Shown: positions 11,225 through 21,736, numbered from the stretch's first letter. The stretch is 64,000 nt of DNA from Oceanobacillus sp. J11TS1 (GCF_018333215.1 NZ_BORO01000001.1:418693-482692), one strand, 5' to 3'. A program made the numbers and translations. The notes: generated by a model from the sequence alone, not told the origin.

Positions 11225-11254
11225 AAATACTGCACAGACTTGTGCAGTATTTTT
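11225..11254. terminator. Terminator of 6S RNA, usable in both directions
   Basis: ACTGCACA and TGTGCAGT form an 8-bp stem (extended by AAAAT/ATTTT) followed by TTTTTG. The flanking A and T runs also make it a terminator for the minus-strand RsfA-family gene that ends at 11298. Confidence 0.85.
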
Positions 11255-11297
11255 GTATATATAGGCATTCTGTATGAGGGGCCGATAGTTAATCATA

Positions 11298-11969
11298 CTA
11301 ATTCGAGCCTTGCGCTAACTGTTCCAGATTTCCATTCTTGTCCATTCGGAAAGTAGGAGAGTTAATAAGGTTCGTATCTTCAAACACGGTCATTTTGCGT
11401 GCTCTGTCCATAATTTGAATAAATGTTTGATAATCTTCCTTCATTGCATGTAACTGTTGCTCCGTATCTACTAATTTCTTTTGTAATTCTTCTACATTTG
11501 TGCGCAAGGATTTATTTTCGTTTTCTAATGCTTGCATAGAAGATTTCGATTGATTCGTAGTATATAAATCTTTCTTTAGGGATTTTAAGTATTTGATAAC
11601 GGTGTCTAGGTTCATTGCTGACATTGGATCAAGATCTGTCCGGGGCGTTGTCTGATCTGTATTTTCACTAGTCGAAACCTTCTCTGTATTATCAGTAGGT
11701 GCAGCCTTAGGAACACCTTGTAAGCTTTTATTTAGAGCTCTTTTTCTCTCTTTTCTTTGTCTTTTTGCTAAGTCAATAGCATTATCATATTTGTTACGTA
11801 CCTCTGCATTCCAACGAAAACCGCAAGCCGCTGAAGTACGGTTTAAATGATCGCCAACTTCTTCAAAAGCATTTAGCTGTGTACTTCCCTCGCGAATATG
11901 CCTTAAGACAGTTTCTGCCAGCAATAAATCATCTTCATGAGACCAAGCATCTTGTCTTACCTTTACCAT
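11298..11969 (-). CDS. RsfA-family (YlbO-type) transcriptional regulator
   Basis: An N-terminal Myb/SANT-like DNA-binding region is seen in AWSHEDDLLLAETVLRHIREGSTQLNAFEEVGDHLNRTSAACGFRWNAEVR (about residues 5-60). This is the pattern of RsfA and YlbO, which tune forespore gene expression in B. subtilis. A basic stretch (AKRQRKERKRAL) and a Ser/Thr-rich linker follow, then a coiled coil (about 145-195). The longest frame begins with GTG at 11978 inside the ribosome-binding site. GAGGAG with 8-base spacing selects ATG 11969, giving 223 residues. Which of the paralogues it corresponds to is unclear. Confidence 0.85.
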   Translation of the reverse strand: MVKVRQDAWSHEDDLLLAETVLRHIREGSTQLNAFEEVGDHLNRTSAACGFRWNAEVRNKYDNAIDLAKRQRKERKRALNKSLQGVPKAAPTDNTEKVSTSENTDQTTPRTDLDPMSAMNLDTVIKYLKSLKKDLYTTNQSKSSMQALENENKSLRTNVEELQKKLVDTEQQLHAMKEDYQTFIQIMDRARKMTVFEDTNLINSPTFRMDKNGNLEQLAQGSN

Positions 11970-12052
11970 GTTTTTCACTCCTCATTATTAAGAAAATATT
12001 AGAAATATCTGGATTCGCTTGTCACTTAGCGAATTGGGACTTTTTCTTATAT

Positions 12053-12157
12053 CTGGCACGTTAAAATTTTACCTGCGTCAAATGCACTATCCCGGATCAG
12101 TGGCTACTCGCCCCATCAAAAGCGTTACTGAATTTTATACTTTCTTAACGTGCTAGA
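12053..12157. repeat. Short repeat with GCACGTTAA terminal inverted repeats
   Basis: GCACGTTAA (12057-12065) and TTAACGTGC (12145-12153) are perfect 9-bp inverted repeats about 100 bp apart. They enclose a GC-richer core with GGCTACTCGCCCCATCAAAAG, resembling modules seen at 2818-2838 and, on the other strand, 38322-38340. It lies in the 616-bp gap between the RsfA-family gene and rarA. It looks like a small non-autonomous element. Confidence 0.45.
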
Positions 12158-12258
12158 AAGAATATAGTAATCTCTATTCTTACCAGAGGAGTTTTATAAT
12201 ATACATAAACTTTAAAAAAGGCCTAAAAAAGGCTTGAAAATCTATGGGGGAAAATGAG

Positions 12259-12375
12259 ATGTCGGCATTATTTTTTAAGAACGGTGCAAAAAAAATAGGA
12301 CGCTTGCTGGCGTCACTATCATATGATGGGCTAATATTAACGTTGAATGATGTCGTCCTAAAAAAGAATACGTAA
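12259..12375 (+). CDS. Possible small ORF, 38 residues (weak)
   Basis: ATG at 12259 has GGGGG at 12246-12250 at a reasonable spacing, and the frame reads MSALFFKNGAKKIGRLLASL... to a stop at 12375. An in-frame ATG also exists at 12244. A TATAAT at 12195-12200 lies upstream but without a convincing -35. No family is recognised. It lies between two repeats and may be chance. Listed so that the gap is fully described. Confidence 0.25.
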   Translation: MSALFFKNGAKKIGRLLASLSYDGLILTLNDVVLKKNT

Positions 12376-12382
12376 AAAGAAA

Positions 12383-12520
12383 GGGCCAACACCAAAATCG
12401 ATGCTTGAAAAGATTGTTATAAAGTATGTTAATACCAGCGTAGCGTTTTTCAGTAGCAGATACCAATGCATAATTAACTATATCTAGTTTGTCAACCATG
12501 GAGTTTGATGAAGAGCCAAA
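12383..12520. repeat. MITE-like repeat, copy 2
   Basis: Left end GGGCCAACACCAAAATCGATG (12383-12403) and right end TCAACCATGGAGTTTGATGAAG (from 12492) form an imperfect inverted repeat matching copies at 2633 and 30796. It is 138 bp long, non-coding, and ends about 65 bp from the 3' end of rarA. Confidence 0.65.
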
Positions 12521-12585
12521 CATACGAGATACAAATTATTTTGAATATCCTCTTATAGAACATTTTAGCTGTGTTTATTAATATC

Positions 12586-13860
12586 TTACTTTTTGTCCTT
12601 ATTAATTCGTTCATATACTTGTTTTAATGCTGTTTCAAATTTTCCAGTTTCTTTTGGTGTATAGTAGCTTCGATTTTTAATAGTATCTGGCAAGTATTGT
12701 TGTTTCACCCAAGCTCCTGGATAATTATGAGGGTATTTATAATCTATTCCTCTGCCAAGCTTATTTGCTCCTGAATAATGTGCATCCTTTAAATGAGCAG
12801 GAATATTGCCGCTCTTTCCTTTGCGAATATCAGACAAAGCAGCATCAAGGGCAGAATATGCTGTGTTGGATTTTGGGGAGAGTGCTAATTCGACAACAAC
12901 ATTCGCTAATGGAATTCGTGCTTCTGGAAAACCGATTCGTTCTGCAGCTTGAACAGCTGCTACAGCACGTGGTCCTGCTTGTGGGCTTGCCAGACCAATA
13001 TCTTCATATGCAATCACAATTAATCTTCTCGCTATGCTGTCTAAATCACCAGCTTCAATGAGGCGGCCTAAATAATGGAGAGCTGCATCCACATCACTGC
13101 CGCGTATGGACTTTTGGAAGGCGCTTAAAACATCATAATGTGCATCTCCGTCTTTATCGTGGGAAAAGCTTTTTTTCTGCATGCATTCTTCCGCAATTTC
13201 TAGTGTGATATGAATTTGCTGCTTAGAGTCAGGTGGCGTAGAACTAACAGCTAGCTCTAAGCCATTTAATGCAGAACGCAAATCACCATTTGCTGCAATG
13301 GCTAAATGTTCGATAGCATCTTGAGTAATATGGATATTCTTATCACCGTACCCGTTCTCCATATCCTGGATAGCACGCTGTAAAGCTGTTTCTACATTTT
13401 CTAGTGTTAAGCCATGTAATTCAAATAAATGACAGCGGCTTCTTATTGCCGGATTAATGGAATGATAAGGATTGCTTGTAGTACAGCCGATTAGAGTTAA
13501 TAAATTATTCTCTAAATGCGGCAGTAAAAAGTCTTGTTTGGCTTTATCCAGGCGGTGGACCTCATCTAGGATAAGAACCGTTTGTCCTTGCATTTTTGCT
13601 TGCTCCACAACGATTTCCATATCTTTCTTTTTATCTGTAACTGCATTTAATGTTTTTGATGGAAGTCCAATCGTTTCAGCAAGTGCAAATGCCATTGAAG
13701 TTTTGCCAGTTCCGGGCGGGCCAAATAAGATCATCGAAGAAAGCTGATTGGCTTTTATCATACGATCAATTATTTTCCCTTGACCTACCAAGTGTTCTTG
13801 ACCTATAATATCATCTATGTTTTTTGGGCGCATACGATATGCTAGTGGTTGTTTATACAT
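12586..13860 (-). CDS. rarA: Replication-associated AAA+ ATPase RarA (MgsA family)
   Basis: AAA+ recombination factor acting at stalled replication forks. Walker A GPPGTGKT (about residues 46-53) and Walker B LILDEVHRL (about 95-103) are intact, with sensor 1 TTSNP. The C-terminal tetramerisation region (RRLIVIAYEDIGLASPQAGPRA) is typical. 424 residues from this start. The frame extends one codon upstream to TTG 13863, but AAGGAAG is spaced for ATG 13860. It is divergent from cymR and corresponds to yrvN of B. subtilis at the same locus. Confidence 0.95.
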   Translation of the reverse strand: MYKQPLAYRMRPKNIDDIIGQEHLVGQGKIIDRMIKANQLSSMILFGPPGTGKTSMAFALAETIGLPSKTLNAVTDKKKDMEIVVEQAKMQGQTVLILDEVHRLDKAKQDFLLPHLENNLLTLIGCTTSNPYHSINPAIRSRCHLFELHGLTLENVETALQRAIQDMENGYGDKNIHITQDAIEHLAIAANGDLRSALNGLELAVSSTPPDSKQQIHITLEIAEECMQKKSFSHDKDGDAHYDVLSAFQKSIRGSDVDAALHYLGRLIEAGDLDSIARRLIVIAYEDIGLASPQAGPRAVAAVQAAERIGFPEARIPLANVVVELALSPKSNTAYSALDAALSDIRKGKSGNIPAHLKDAHYSGANKLGRGIDYKYPHNYPGAWVKQQYLPDTIKNRSYYTPKETGKFETALKQVYERINKDKK

Positions 13861-13937
13861 CAAATAACTTCCTTCGTCTTCATACTATTCTATTAGCTTA
13901 AAGCGAAAGTAGAAGAAATGCAAGAGAATAACAGTCA

Positions 13938-13946
13938 TGCTATAAT
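13938..13946 (+). promoter_or_regulatory. Candidate extended -10 element upstream of cymR
   Basis: TGCTATAAT at 13938-13946 is an extended -10 motif about 100 bp before the cymR start. No good -35 is visible at the right distance. The rarA-cymR divergent gap is only about 184 bp, so this is the best promoter candidate there. Confidence 0.4.
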
Positions 13947-14044
13947 AGGTATAGCTTTCTAAAATAAATAATTAACTTTAGTATATGATAAAGCGTATAG
14001 AAATAGATAGATGACTGCGAATAGCTGAAAATTGAGGTGTTTTA

Positions 14045-14470
14045 ATGAAGATTTCAACAAAGGGAAGATACGGACTGACGATAATGATAGACTTAGCGAA
14101 GAATGAAGGGAATGGCCCCATTTCTTTAAAGGTTATTGCAAAAGATAATAATTTATCGGAGCATTATTTGGAGCAGCTGGCTTCCCCATTAAGAAATGCA
14201 GGATTAATTAAAAGTGTACGTGGTGCATATGGAGGTTATCAGTTAGCGAAAAAACCAAGTGAAATTAAAGCTGGCGATGTAATCCGTGTGCTGGAAGGAC
14301 CTTTAACTATTGTCGAAGGAATGGAAAATGAAAAACCAGCCCAAGCGTCTTTATGGCTGCAAATTCGAGATGCAGTTAAGGACGTATTAGACAAAACGAC
14401 GCTGGAAGATTTAGCAAATTATGATGATAGTGAGGAAGGCCCTCACGAGGCATATATGTTTTATATTTAA
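14045..14470 (+). CDS. cymR: Rrf2-family cysteine metabolism repressor CymR
   Basis: In B. subtilis CymR, together with CysK, represses genes for cysteine synthesis and sulfur uptake. The 141-residue sequence has the winged helix-turn-helix of the Rrf2 family (MKISTKGRYGLTIMIDLA, SEHYLEQLASPLRNAGLIKSVRGAYGGYQLAK). It lacks the three cysteines that bind an Fe-S cluster in IscR-type members, as expected for CymR. iscS follows 23 bases downstream and mnmA after that, the same order as in B. subtilis. Confidence 0.93.
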   Translation: MKISTKGRYGLTIMIDLAKNEGNGPISLKVIAKDNNLSEHYLEQLASPLRNAGLIKSVRGAYGGYQLAKKPSEIKAGDVIRVLEGPLTIVEGMENEKPAQASLWLQIRDAVKDVLDKTTLEDLANYDDSEEGPHEAYMFYI

Positions 14471-14493
14471 TTGGCAGAAAGGATTTTTGAATC

Positions 14494-16762
<2,269 letters not shown>

Positions 16763-16777
16763 CAGGAGGCTTCATGA

Positions 16778-17440
16778 ATGGATAAGAATCAGCAGGCAAT
16801 TACGCTGCTAAATGAAAAAAAGTATGAAGAAGCAGCAAAATTATTTAACGAAATTATTGAAGAATCACCAAATGATCCATTAGGTTATATTAACTTTGGG
16901 AATCTTTTAATGCAGCTGCATGAGATGGAACGTGCAGAAAGATTCTTTCTGCGTGCCATTGAAATTGATAAAACAGCGGGCACTGCATACTATGGACTTG
17001 GTAATCTTTATTTTGACAAAGAAGACTATCAGAAAGCACAGCAGTATTTTCAACAAGCAATCGAACAGGGTCTAGAGGAAGCGGATGCTTATTTTATGCT
17101 GGGAATGTGTTTTAGGAATCAAGAGGAATGGAAATTATCTTTACCATATCTATTACGGGCAACGGAGCTAAATTCACAGGACGAAAGCTTTCTATTTCAA
17201 TATGGTTTATCCCTTGCACAGGGTGAATATCTAGACGAAGCACAAGAGACATTTGAAAAAGTGCTTGCATTAAATGAAGCACATAGTGATGCTTATTATA
17301 ACTTAGGTGTGATTGCATTATTCCATGAAGATACAAAGCAAGCCTTAAACCACTTTGAAAAAGCACTTGAATTGCAGCATGATCATGTACTGGCTGCAAA
17401 CGGGAAAAAGATTGCATTACAGTATATGGAGCAATCCTGA
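16778..17440 (+). CDS. yrrB: Tetratricopeptide-repeat protein
   Basis: 220 residues made almost entirely of TPR units: repeated patterns such as GTAYYGLGNLYFDKEDYQKAQQYFQQAIE and SDAYYNLGVIALFHEDTKQALNHFEKALE occur roughly every 34 residues. No signal peptide or membrane segment is seen, so it is cytosolic. AGGAGG lies upstream and the gene starts 15 bases after mnmA. It matches yrrB of B. subtilis in position and type. The binding partner is unknown; context suggests cotranscription with mnmA and recD2. Confidence 0.9.
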   Translation: MDKNQQAITLLNEKKYEEAAKLFNEIIEESPNDPLGYINFGNLLMQLHEMERAERFFLRAIEIDKTAGTAYYGLGNLYFDKEDYQKAQQYFQQAIEQGLEEADAYFMLGMCFRNQEEWKLSLPYLLRATELNSQDESFLFQYGLSLAQGEYLDEAQETFEKVLALNEAHSDAYYNLGVIALFHEDTKQALNHFEKALELQHDHVLAANGKKIALQYMEQS

Positions 17441-17462
17441 GGACAAATAAGGGGTTAATAGC

Positions 17463-19799
17463 ATGGAGAAACAAGCAGAAACGAGGGAAGAATTGCCGTT
17501 TGTTACCGGAAGCGTGTTAAATACGATTTTTCGCAATGAGGCAGAGCACTTTTCCATCGTTCGAATAAAAATCACCAAGACAAATATGGACTATAAGGAT
17601 ACAGAAATCATCGTGAAAGGTTACTTTGATTATCTGCAAGAACAAACAGCTTATCGTTTTTATGGTTCATTAGAAAAGCATCCTCGTTATGGCGCACAGT
17701 TAAGGGTACAATCCTACGAAACCATTTTGCCGACAACAAAGGATGGACTTGTTCAATATTTATCGAGTGATTTATTCTACGGAGTCGGAAAAAAAAGTGC
17801 TGTAAAAATAGTTGACGAGCTTGGAGAGAATGCTGTTGCTAAAATCATCGATGATCCGACTGTTTTAGATGGTATTTCAGGGTTATCAAAAGAAATTGGC
17901 AAGCGAATGGCGGAACGATTACGAGAAAATCAAGGTTTTGAACGTGTTGCTGTTCAATTATCAGCCTATGGTATTGGTCTGAAAATGGCTCAGGTTATTT
18001 ATCAAAAGTACCGTGATGAAGCCCTGGAAGTTCTTGAGAAAGATCCATACCAATATGTGTTTGACATAGATGGCTTTGGGTTTAAAATGGCAGATCAAAT
18101 TGCGTCACAACAAGGTATTTCCCATACGCATGTTAGCCGTATTGGGGCAGGTATTATCTATGTCCTGCAGCAAAGTATACAAGCAGGGCATGTTTACCTG
18201 CCTTTTGAAAAATGTGTGCAGGAAGTTATTTATTTGCTCCATATCCCGAATCAAGACGAGAGCACCGTCTCAGATGTTATCATGCAGTTAAATACAGAGA
18301 AAAAAATCATCGTGATGGAAGAACGCGTTTATTTACCTTCCTTGTACTATGCAGAGGATAATTTTACGGCAAGTTTAAAAAAAATACTCACCAAACCGAT
18401 TGAAGAAGAGATACCTTTAGCCGAACTTTTGAAAATAACTGGTGATATTGAGGAAGAAGAGTCTTTAAGCTATGGCAAAGAGCAATTTGACGCCATTGTA
18501 CAAGCAATCCATTCTAAAATTATGATTCTAACAGGTGGTCCGGGAACAGGGAAAACGACGGTTATTACGGGTATCATCCGGGCGTTTGCCAAAATACATG
18601 AACTGTCCTTAGATCTTTCGGATTATAAGAATAGAGATAGCTTTCCATTTATTTTAACAGCCCCAACAGGGCGGGCTGCTAAACGAATGTCGGAGTCGAC
18701 AGGTTTGCCAGCCGTTACGATTCATCGGTTACTTGGTTGGAATGGAATGGGAAGTTTTGAAAAAGATGAACATGAACCTTTATCCGGAAAACTGCTGATT
18801 GTCGATGAATTTTCTATGGTAGATACTTGGCTAGCAAATCATTTATTTAAAGCAGTTCCAGATACCATGCAGGTTATTCTCGTTGGAGATGAGGATCAGC
18901 TGCCATCTGTCGGTCCTGGCCAGGTTTTAACGGACTTAATGAAAAGTGATGTTTTGCCTGTTGTCTCTTTAACGGATGTCTATCGCCAAAAGGAAGGTTC
19001 TAAGATCATTCAGCTTGCCCATCAGATTAAGCAAACAGAGTGCGATGAAAGTTCGTTGGAAAATGCCCGTGATTTTAGTTTTATATCTTGCCATGATTAT
19101 CAAATGATTGATGTATTAACATCGATTATCGATAAAGCGCAGAAAAAAGGAATTGATCCTGCTACTATCCAAGTTCTGTCTCCAATGTATCGTTCAAAAG
19201 CTGGAATCCATGCCATTAATGCAGCTTTACAGCAATTAATTAACCCTCCAGGAGAGAAAAGACGGGAGATAGTATTTCAAGATGTTATTTATCGAGTTGG
19301 GGATCGCGTTATTCAATTGATAAATCAACCTGAGGATGGAATTTATAATGGGGATATAGGTGAAATTGTTGCCATTTTTAAAGCAGAAGAAAATGTAGAA
19401 AATGAAGAACAAATTGTTATTGCTTTTGAAGATAAAGAAGTTTCCTTTGTCAAAAAAGATTATAATAATTTCACACATGCCTTCTGTATTTCGATTCATA
19501 AATCGCAAGGGAGTGAATTTCCAATTGTTATTCTTCCTGTTGTTTACTCACATCATCGAATGTTGAGAAAAAATCTCCTTTATACGGCCATTACAAGAGG
19601 GAAAGAGTCTCTGATTATTTGTGGAGAAAAGCAGGCATTTTTAAAAGGTGTCCGAACCGAAGATACGAATCGGAGATACACTTCCTTACAGAAAAGGTTA
19701 AACATTCAATTGGCAAATCAAAAAGCTGCGAAAAAAGAATATGAATCGATAGATGATATACCTGAGGAAGAACTGTCGCCATATGATTTTATGAATTAA
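17463..19799 (+). CDS. recD2: RecD2-type DNA helicase
   Basis: 5'-3' superfamily 1B helicase acting in DNA repair independently of RecBC. The N-terminal region carries helix-hairpin-helix motifs (about residues 100-230) typical of RecD2. Walker A is LTGGPGTGKTTVI (about residue 355), motif II IVDEFSMVD, motif III VGDEDQLPSVGPG and motif VI YTAITRGKESLII. At 778 residues it matches the RecD2 class. It begins 22 bases after the TPR gene, in the same order as B. subtilis yrrB-yrrC. Confidence 0.95.
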   Translation: MEKQAETREELPFVTGSVLNTIFRNEAEHFSIVRIKITKTNMDYKDTEIIVKGYFDYLQEQTAYRFYGSLEKHPRYGAQLRVQSYETILPTTKDGLVQYLSSDLFYGVGKKSAVKIVDELGENAVAKIIDDPTVLDGISGLSKEIGKRMAERLRENQGFERVAVQLSAYGIGLKMAQVIYQKYRDEALEVLEKDPYQYVFDIDGFGFKMADQIASQQGISHTHVSRIGAGIIYVLQQSIQAGHVYLPFEKCVQEVIYLLHIPNQDESTVSDVIMQLNTEKKIIVMEERVYLPSLYYAEDNFTASLKKILTKPIEEEIPLAELLKITGDIEEEESLSYGKEQFDAIVQAIHSKIMILTGGPGTGKTTVITGIIRAFAKIHELSLDLSDYKNRDSFPFILTAPTGRAAKRMSESTGLPAVTIHRLLGWNGMGSFEKDEHEPLSGKLLIVDEFSMVDTWLANHLFKAVPDTMQVILVGDEDQLPSVGPGQVLTDLMKSDVLPVVSLTDVYRQKEGSKIIQLAHQIKQTECDESSLENARDFSFISCHDYQMIDVLTSIIDKAQKKGIDPATIQVLSPMYRSKAGIHAINAALQQLINPPGEKRREIVFQDVIYRVGDRVIQLINQPEDGIYNGDIGEIVAIFKAEENVENEEQIVIAFEDKEVSFVKKDYNNFTHAFCISIHKSQGSEFPIVILPVVYSHHRMLRKNLLYTAITRGKESLIICGEKQAFLKGVRTEDTNRRYTSLQKRLNIQLANQKAAKKEYESIDDIPEEELSPYDFMN

Positions 19800-19865
19800 G
19801 TGTATAAAAATTTCTTTCTAGGGCAATACTTGGACTGATACAAGCATAAAAAAGGATGAAGAAGT

Positions 19866-20054
19866 ATGCTAGAATGTCCAAATTGCCGAGAAAAACAAAT
19901 TGGTAAACTTAGTTCCACAAGCTATTATTGTTGGGTGTGTTCCATTGAATTAACGGTGTCAGGAAAAGAATTACACATTCATCAAATTGAAGCGGACGGG
20001 ACACTAAGTTCGTTAGACGATTTATTTTCAAAAGAAGAGAGAAGACTGTCATAA
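19866..20054 (+). CDS. Small zinc-ribbon protein, 62 residues
   Basis: Two CxxC pairs, CPNC at residues 4-7 and CWVC at residues 22-25, form a zinc ribbon. The tail (IEADGTLSSLDDLFSKEE) is acidic. A GGATGAAG sequence precedes the ATG. It lies between recD2 and the AI-2E-family permease, and I recall a similar short protein at this place in other bacilli, although I cannot name it with confidence. The function is unknown. It ends exactly where a strong hairpin begins. Confidence 0.8.
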   Translation: MLECPNCREKQIGKLSSTSYYCWVCSIELTVSGKELHIHQIEADGTLSSLDDLFSKEERRLS

Positions 20055-20093
20055 ACTCCCAGTCCATTGGTTACACTACCATGGACTGGGAGT
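20055..20093 (+). terminator. Strong hairpin that also covers the next gene's ribosome-binding site
   Basis: ACTCCCAGTCCATTGG (20055-20070) pairs with CCATGGACTGGGAGT (20079-20093), about 15 bp with an 8-base loop. It starts at the base after the zinc-ribbon stop codon. No long T run follows. The 3' arm contains GGGAGT (20088-20093), the only Shine-Dalgarno candidate for the permease start at 20102, so the stem may act as a translational switch, a terminator, or both. Confidence 0.7.
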
Positions 20094-20101
20094 GATTGTT
20101 T

Positions 20102-21166
20102 ATGTGGAAAAAAATAAAGCCAAAGGATGTTATCTATGCCTTGGTCATTGCTATCCTTTTCTTTATTCTGCTATATTTATTAGCTATTACGAAACCATAT
20201 TATGCAGCATTTTTTTCGTTTATTGGCAAGCTGTTGCTTCCATTCTTGATTGCAGGGGTTATTGCTTATTTACTGCATCCGCTGATTGAGTGGCTTCATC
20301 GTTATCATATTCACCGAGGGATAGCAGTACTCATCATTTATTTGCTTTTTTTTGGAGGGGCTGGATATGGCATATACCGTGCCTATCCTCTTATGGTTGA
20401 ACAAGCAAAGGAATTGAGTCATCACATCCCTGAATTTATTACACTTTATCAAGATGTTTTAAATAATATATATGTATCTACTTCTTTTTTACCGGAGACA
20501 GTCCATGATCGATTGGACGCGTTTATCCAGTCTTTAGAGGAGACGATGACCGCATTTTCTGGAAGAATTATCGGCGGTTTTAATGGCATCATGGATGCTG
20601 TTATATTTTTAACGGTCATACCAGTCCTTGTTTTTTATTTATTAAAGGATTATGCTTTGATTAAATCGTTTCTATTTCGTCTTATTCCACAGAAGTATCG
20701 AGATGAAACAGCTAGTATCTGGAAAGAAATGAGTAAAGGGCTTGGCGGATATATTCGGGGACAAGTGATTATTAGTATTGCGGTAGGTGTTATTTCAACC
20801 CTATGCTGGATGTGGTTAGATATACCATATGCCTTATTGTTAGGCGGTGTTTTAGCAATTGTCAATATCATTCCGTATTTCGGACCGATTATTGGAGCGA
20901 TTCCAGCAGTAACTGTAGCTTATATGATTCAACCTCAAAAAGCCCTATTTGTTATTATCATTATTTTTGCGATTCAATTAATTGAAAGCAATTTATTATC
21001 GCCATATATTATGGGCAAGACAGTAAAGATTCATCCGATTGGTATTATTTTTGCGTTACTATTAGGCAGTGAACTGGCGGGTGTAATCGGTATGATTGTT
21101 TCTGTCCCTTTATTTACCATGCTAAAGGTCCTACTCCAGCAGTATAGGCTATCAAAAGATCGATAG
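20102..21166 (+). CDS. yrrI: AI-2E (TqsA/PerM) family permease
   Basis: Integral membrane protein of the AI-2 exporter superfamily; related proteins include exporters and cation/proton antiporters, so the substrate is not predicted. N-terminal hydrophobic segments are at about residues 10-75, then an extracytoplasmic stretch (about 90-145), then several further segments with NIIPYFGPIIGAIPAV (about 260-275) and HPIGIIFALLLGSELAGVIGMIVSVPL near the end, both family hallmarks. 354 residues. The frame also offers TTG 20096, but GGGAG at 20088-20092 is better spaced for ATG 20102. A hairpin sequesters that site. Confidence 0.9.
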   Translation: MWKKIKPKDVIYALVIAILFFILLYLLAITKPYYAAFFSFIGKLLLPFLIAGVIAYLLHPLIEWLHRYHIHRGIAVLIIYLLFFGGAGYGIYRAYPLMVEQAKELSHHIPEFITLYQDVLNNIYVSTSFLPETVHDRLDAFIQSLEETMTAFSGRIIGGFNGIMDAVIFLTVIPVLVFYLLKDYALIKSFLFRLIPQKYRDETASIWKEMSKGLGGYIRGQVIISIAVGVISTLCWMWLDIPYALLLGGVLAIVNIIPYFGPIIGAIPAVTVAYMIQPQKALFVIIIIFAIQLIESNLLSPYIMGKTVKIHPIGIIFALLLGSELAGVIGMIVSVPLFTMLKVLLQQYRLSKDR

Positions 21167-21189
21167 AAACTGCTGCAGAACCGTGGTAC

Positions 21190-21243
21190 TTTTTGGACAA
21201 ACTGTTATGAAAAATTGACACTTCGTCCAAAAATGAATATAAT
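21190..21243 (+). promoter_or_regulatory. Consensus sigma-A promoter of the alaS leader inside an inverted repeat
   Basis: TTGACA (21215-21220), a 17-bp spacer and TATAAT (21238-21243) form a perfect consensus promoter. TTTTTGGAC (21190-21198) and GTCCAAAAA (21225-21233) are a perfect 9-bp inverted repeat bracketing the -35 box. The repeat may be a terminator for the upstream permease, or an operator. Confidence 0.8.
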
Positions 21244-21249
21244 AGCGCT

Positions 21250-21527
21250 AGAATCACATAAACGTGAAGAATGACAAAATCTGTTACCAATAATGCAAAT
21301 CGCGCTGAAGGTGCTAAGTACATGACATGATATTTCAAGAGAGGGGTTCCCTTGGCTGGAAGGAGTCCTAATTATACGGTTATGGAAAGCTACACTGGAG
21401 TACGGCTAATTCCCGTCGGTATCATACCGTTACCATGATGAAAGTGATGAACGTTTCTATTCGTTCATAATAAGGGTGGTACCGCGAAAATCTCGTCCCT
21501 GCGATTGTGCAGAGAGGAGATTTTTTG
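21250..21527 (+). promoter_or_regulatory. T-box riboswitch upstream of alaS, specifier GCT (Ala)
   Basis: T-box sequence AGGGTGGTACCGCG at 21473-21486; the TGGT bulge would pair with the A discriminator of tRNA-Ala. Stem I apical motifs AGAGAGGG and TTGGCTGGAAGG are seen at about 21339-21363. The specifier GCT is at 21389-21391. The terminator stem AATCTCGTCCCTGC pairs imperfectly with GCAGAGAGGAGATT and ends in TTTTTT (about 21489-21526). Uncharged tRNA-Ala should promote readthrough into alaS. Confidence 0.9.
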
Positions 21528-21589
21528 TTTTGTCAGAAATCGAATGCATCGATCAAGCCCTTTAGCGGAAGCCTTCATTCTTCATTGGA

Positions 21590-21665
21590 CTTATACAAGA
21601 ACAAAAGCGCAGAGCGCCTGTTTAAAAATGAAGAGACTAAGCTCCTGGGGGATTGGACATTATTC
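21590..21665. repeat. Possible degenerate repeat between the T-box terminator and alaS
   Basis: About 200 bp separate the T-box terminator from the alaS start. The stretch AACAAAAGCGCAGAGCGCC, followed by AGACTAAGCTCCTGGGGG, resembles a GC-rich intergenic repeat I recall from other Bacillaceae. Only one copy is in this window, so it cannot be confirmed here. It would be part of the alaS leader mRNA. Confidence 0.35.
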
Positions 21666-21736
21666 GAACTTCCTTTACTCTAAAGGAAACACGTTGAGGT
21701 AACACTTTTTGAATTGCCAAAAAGGAGGAAAATAAA

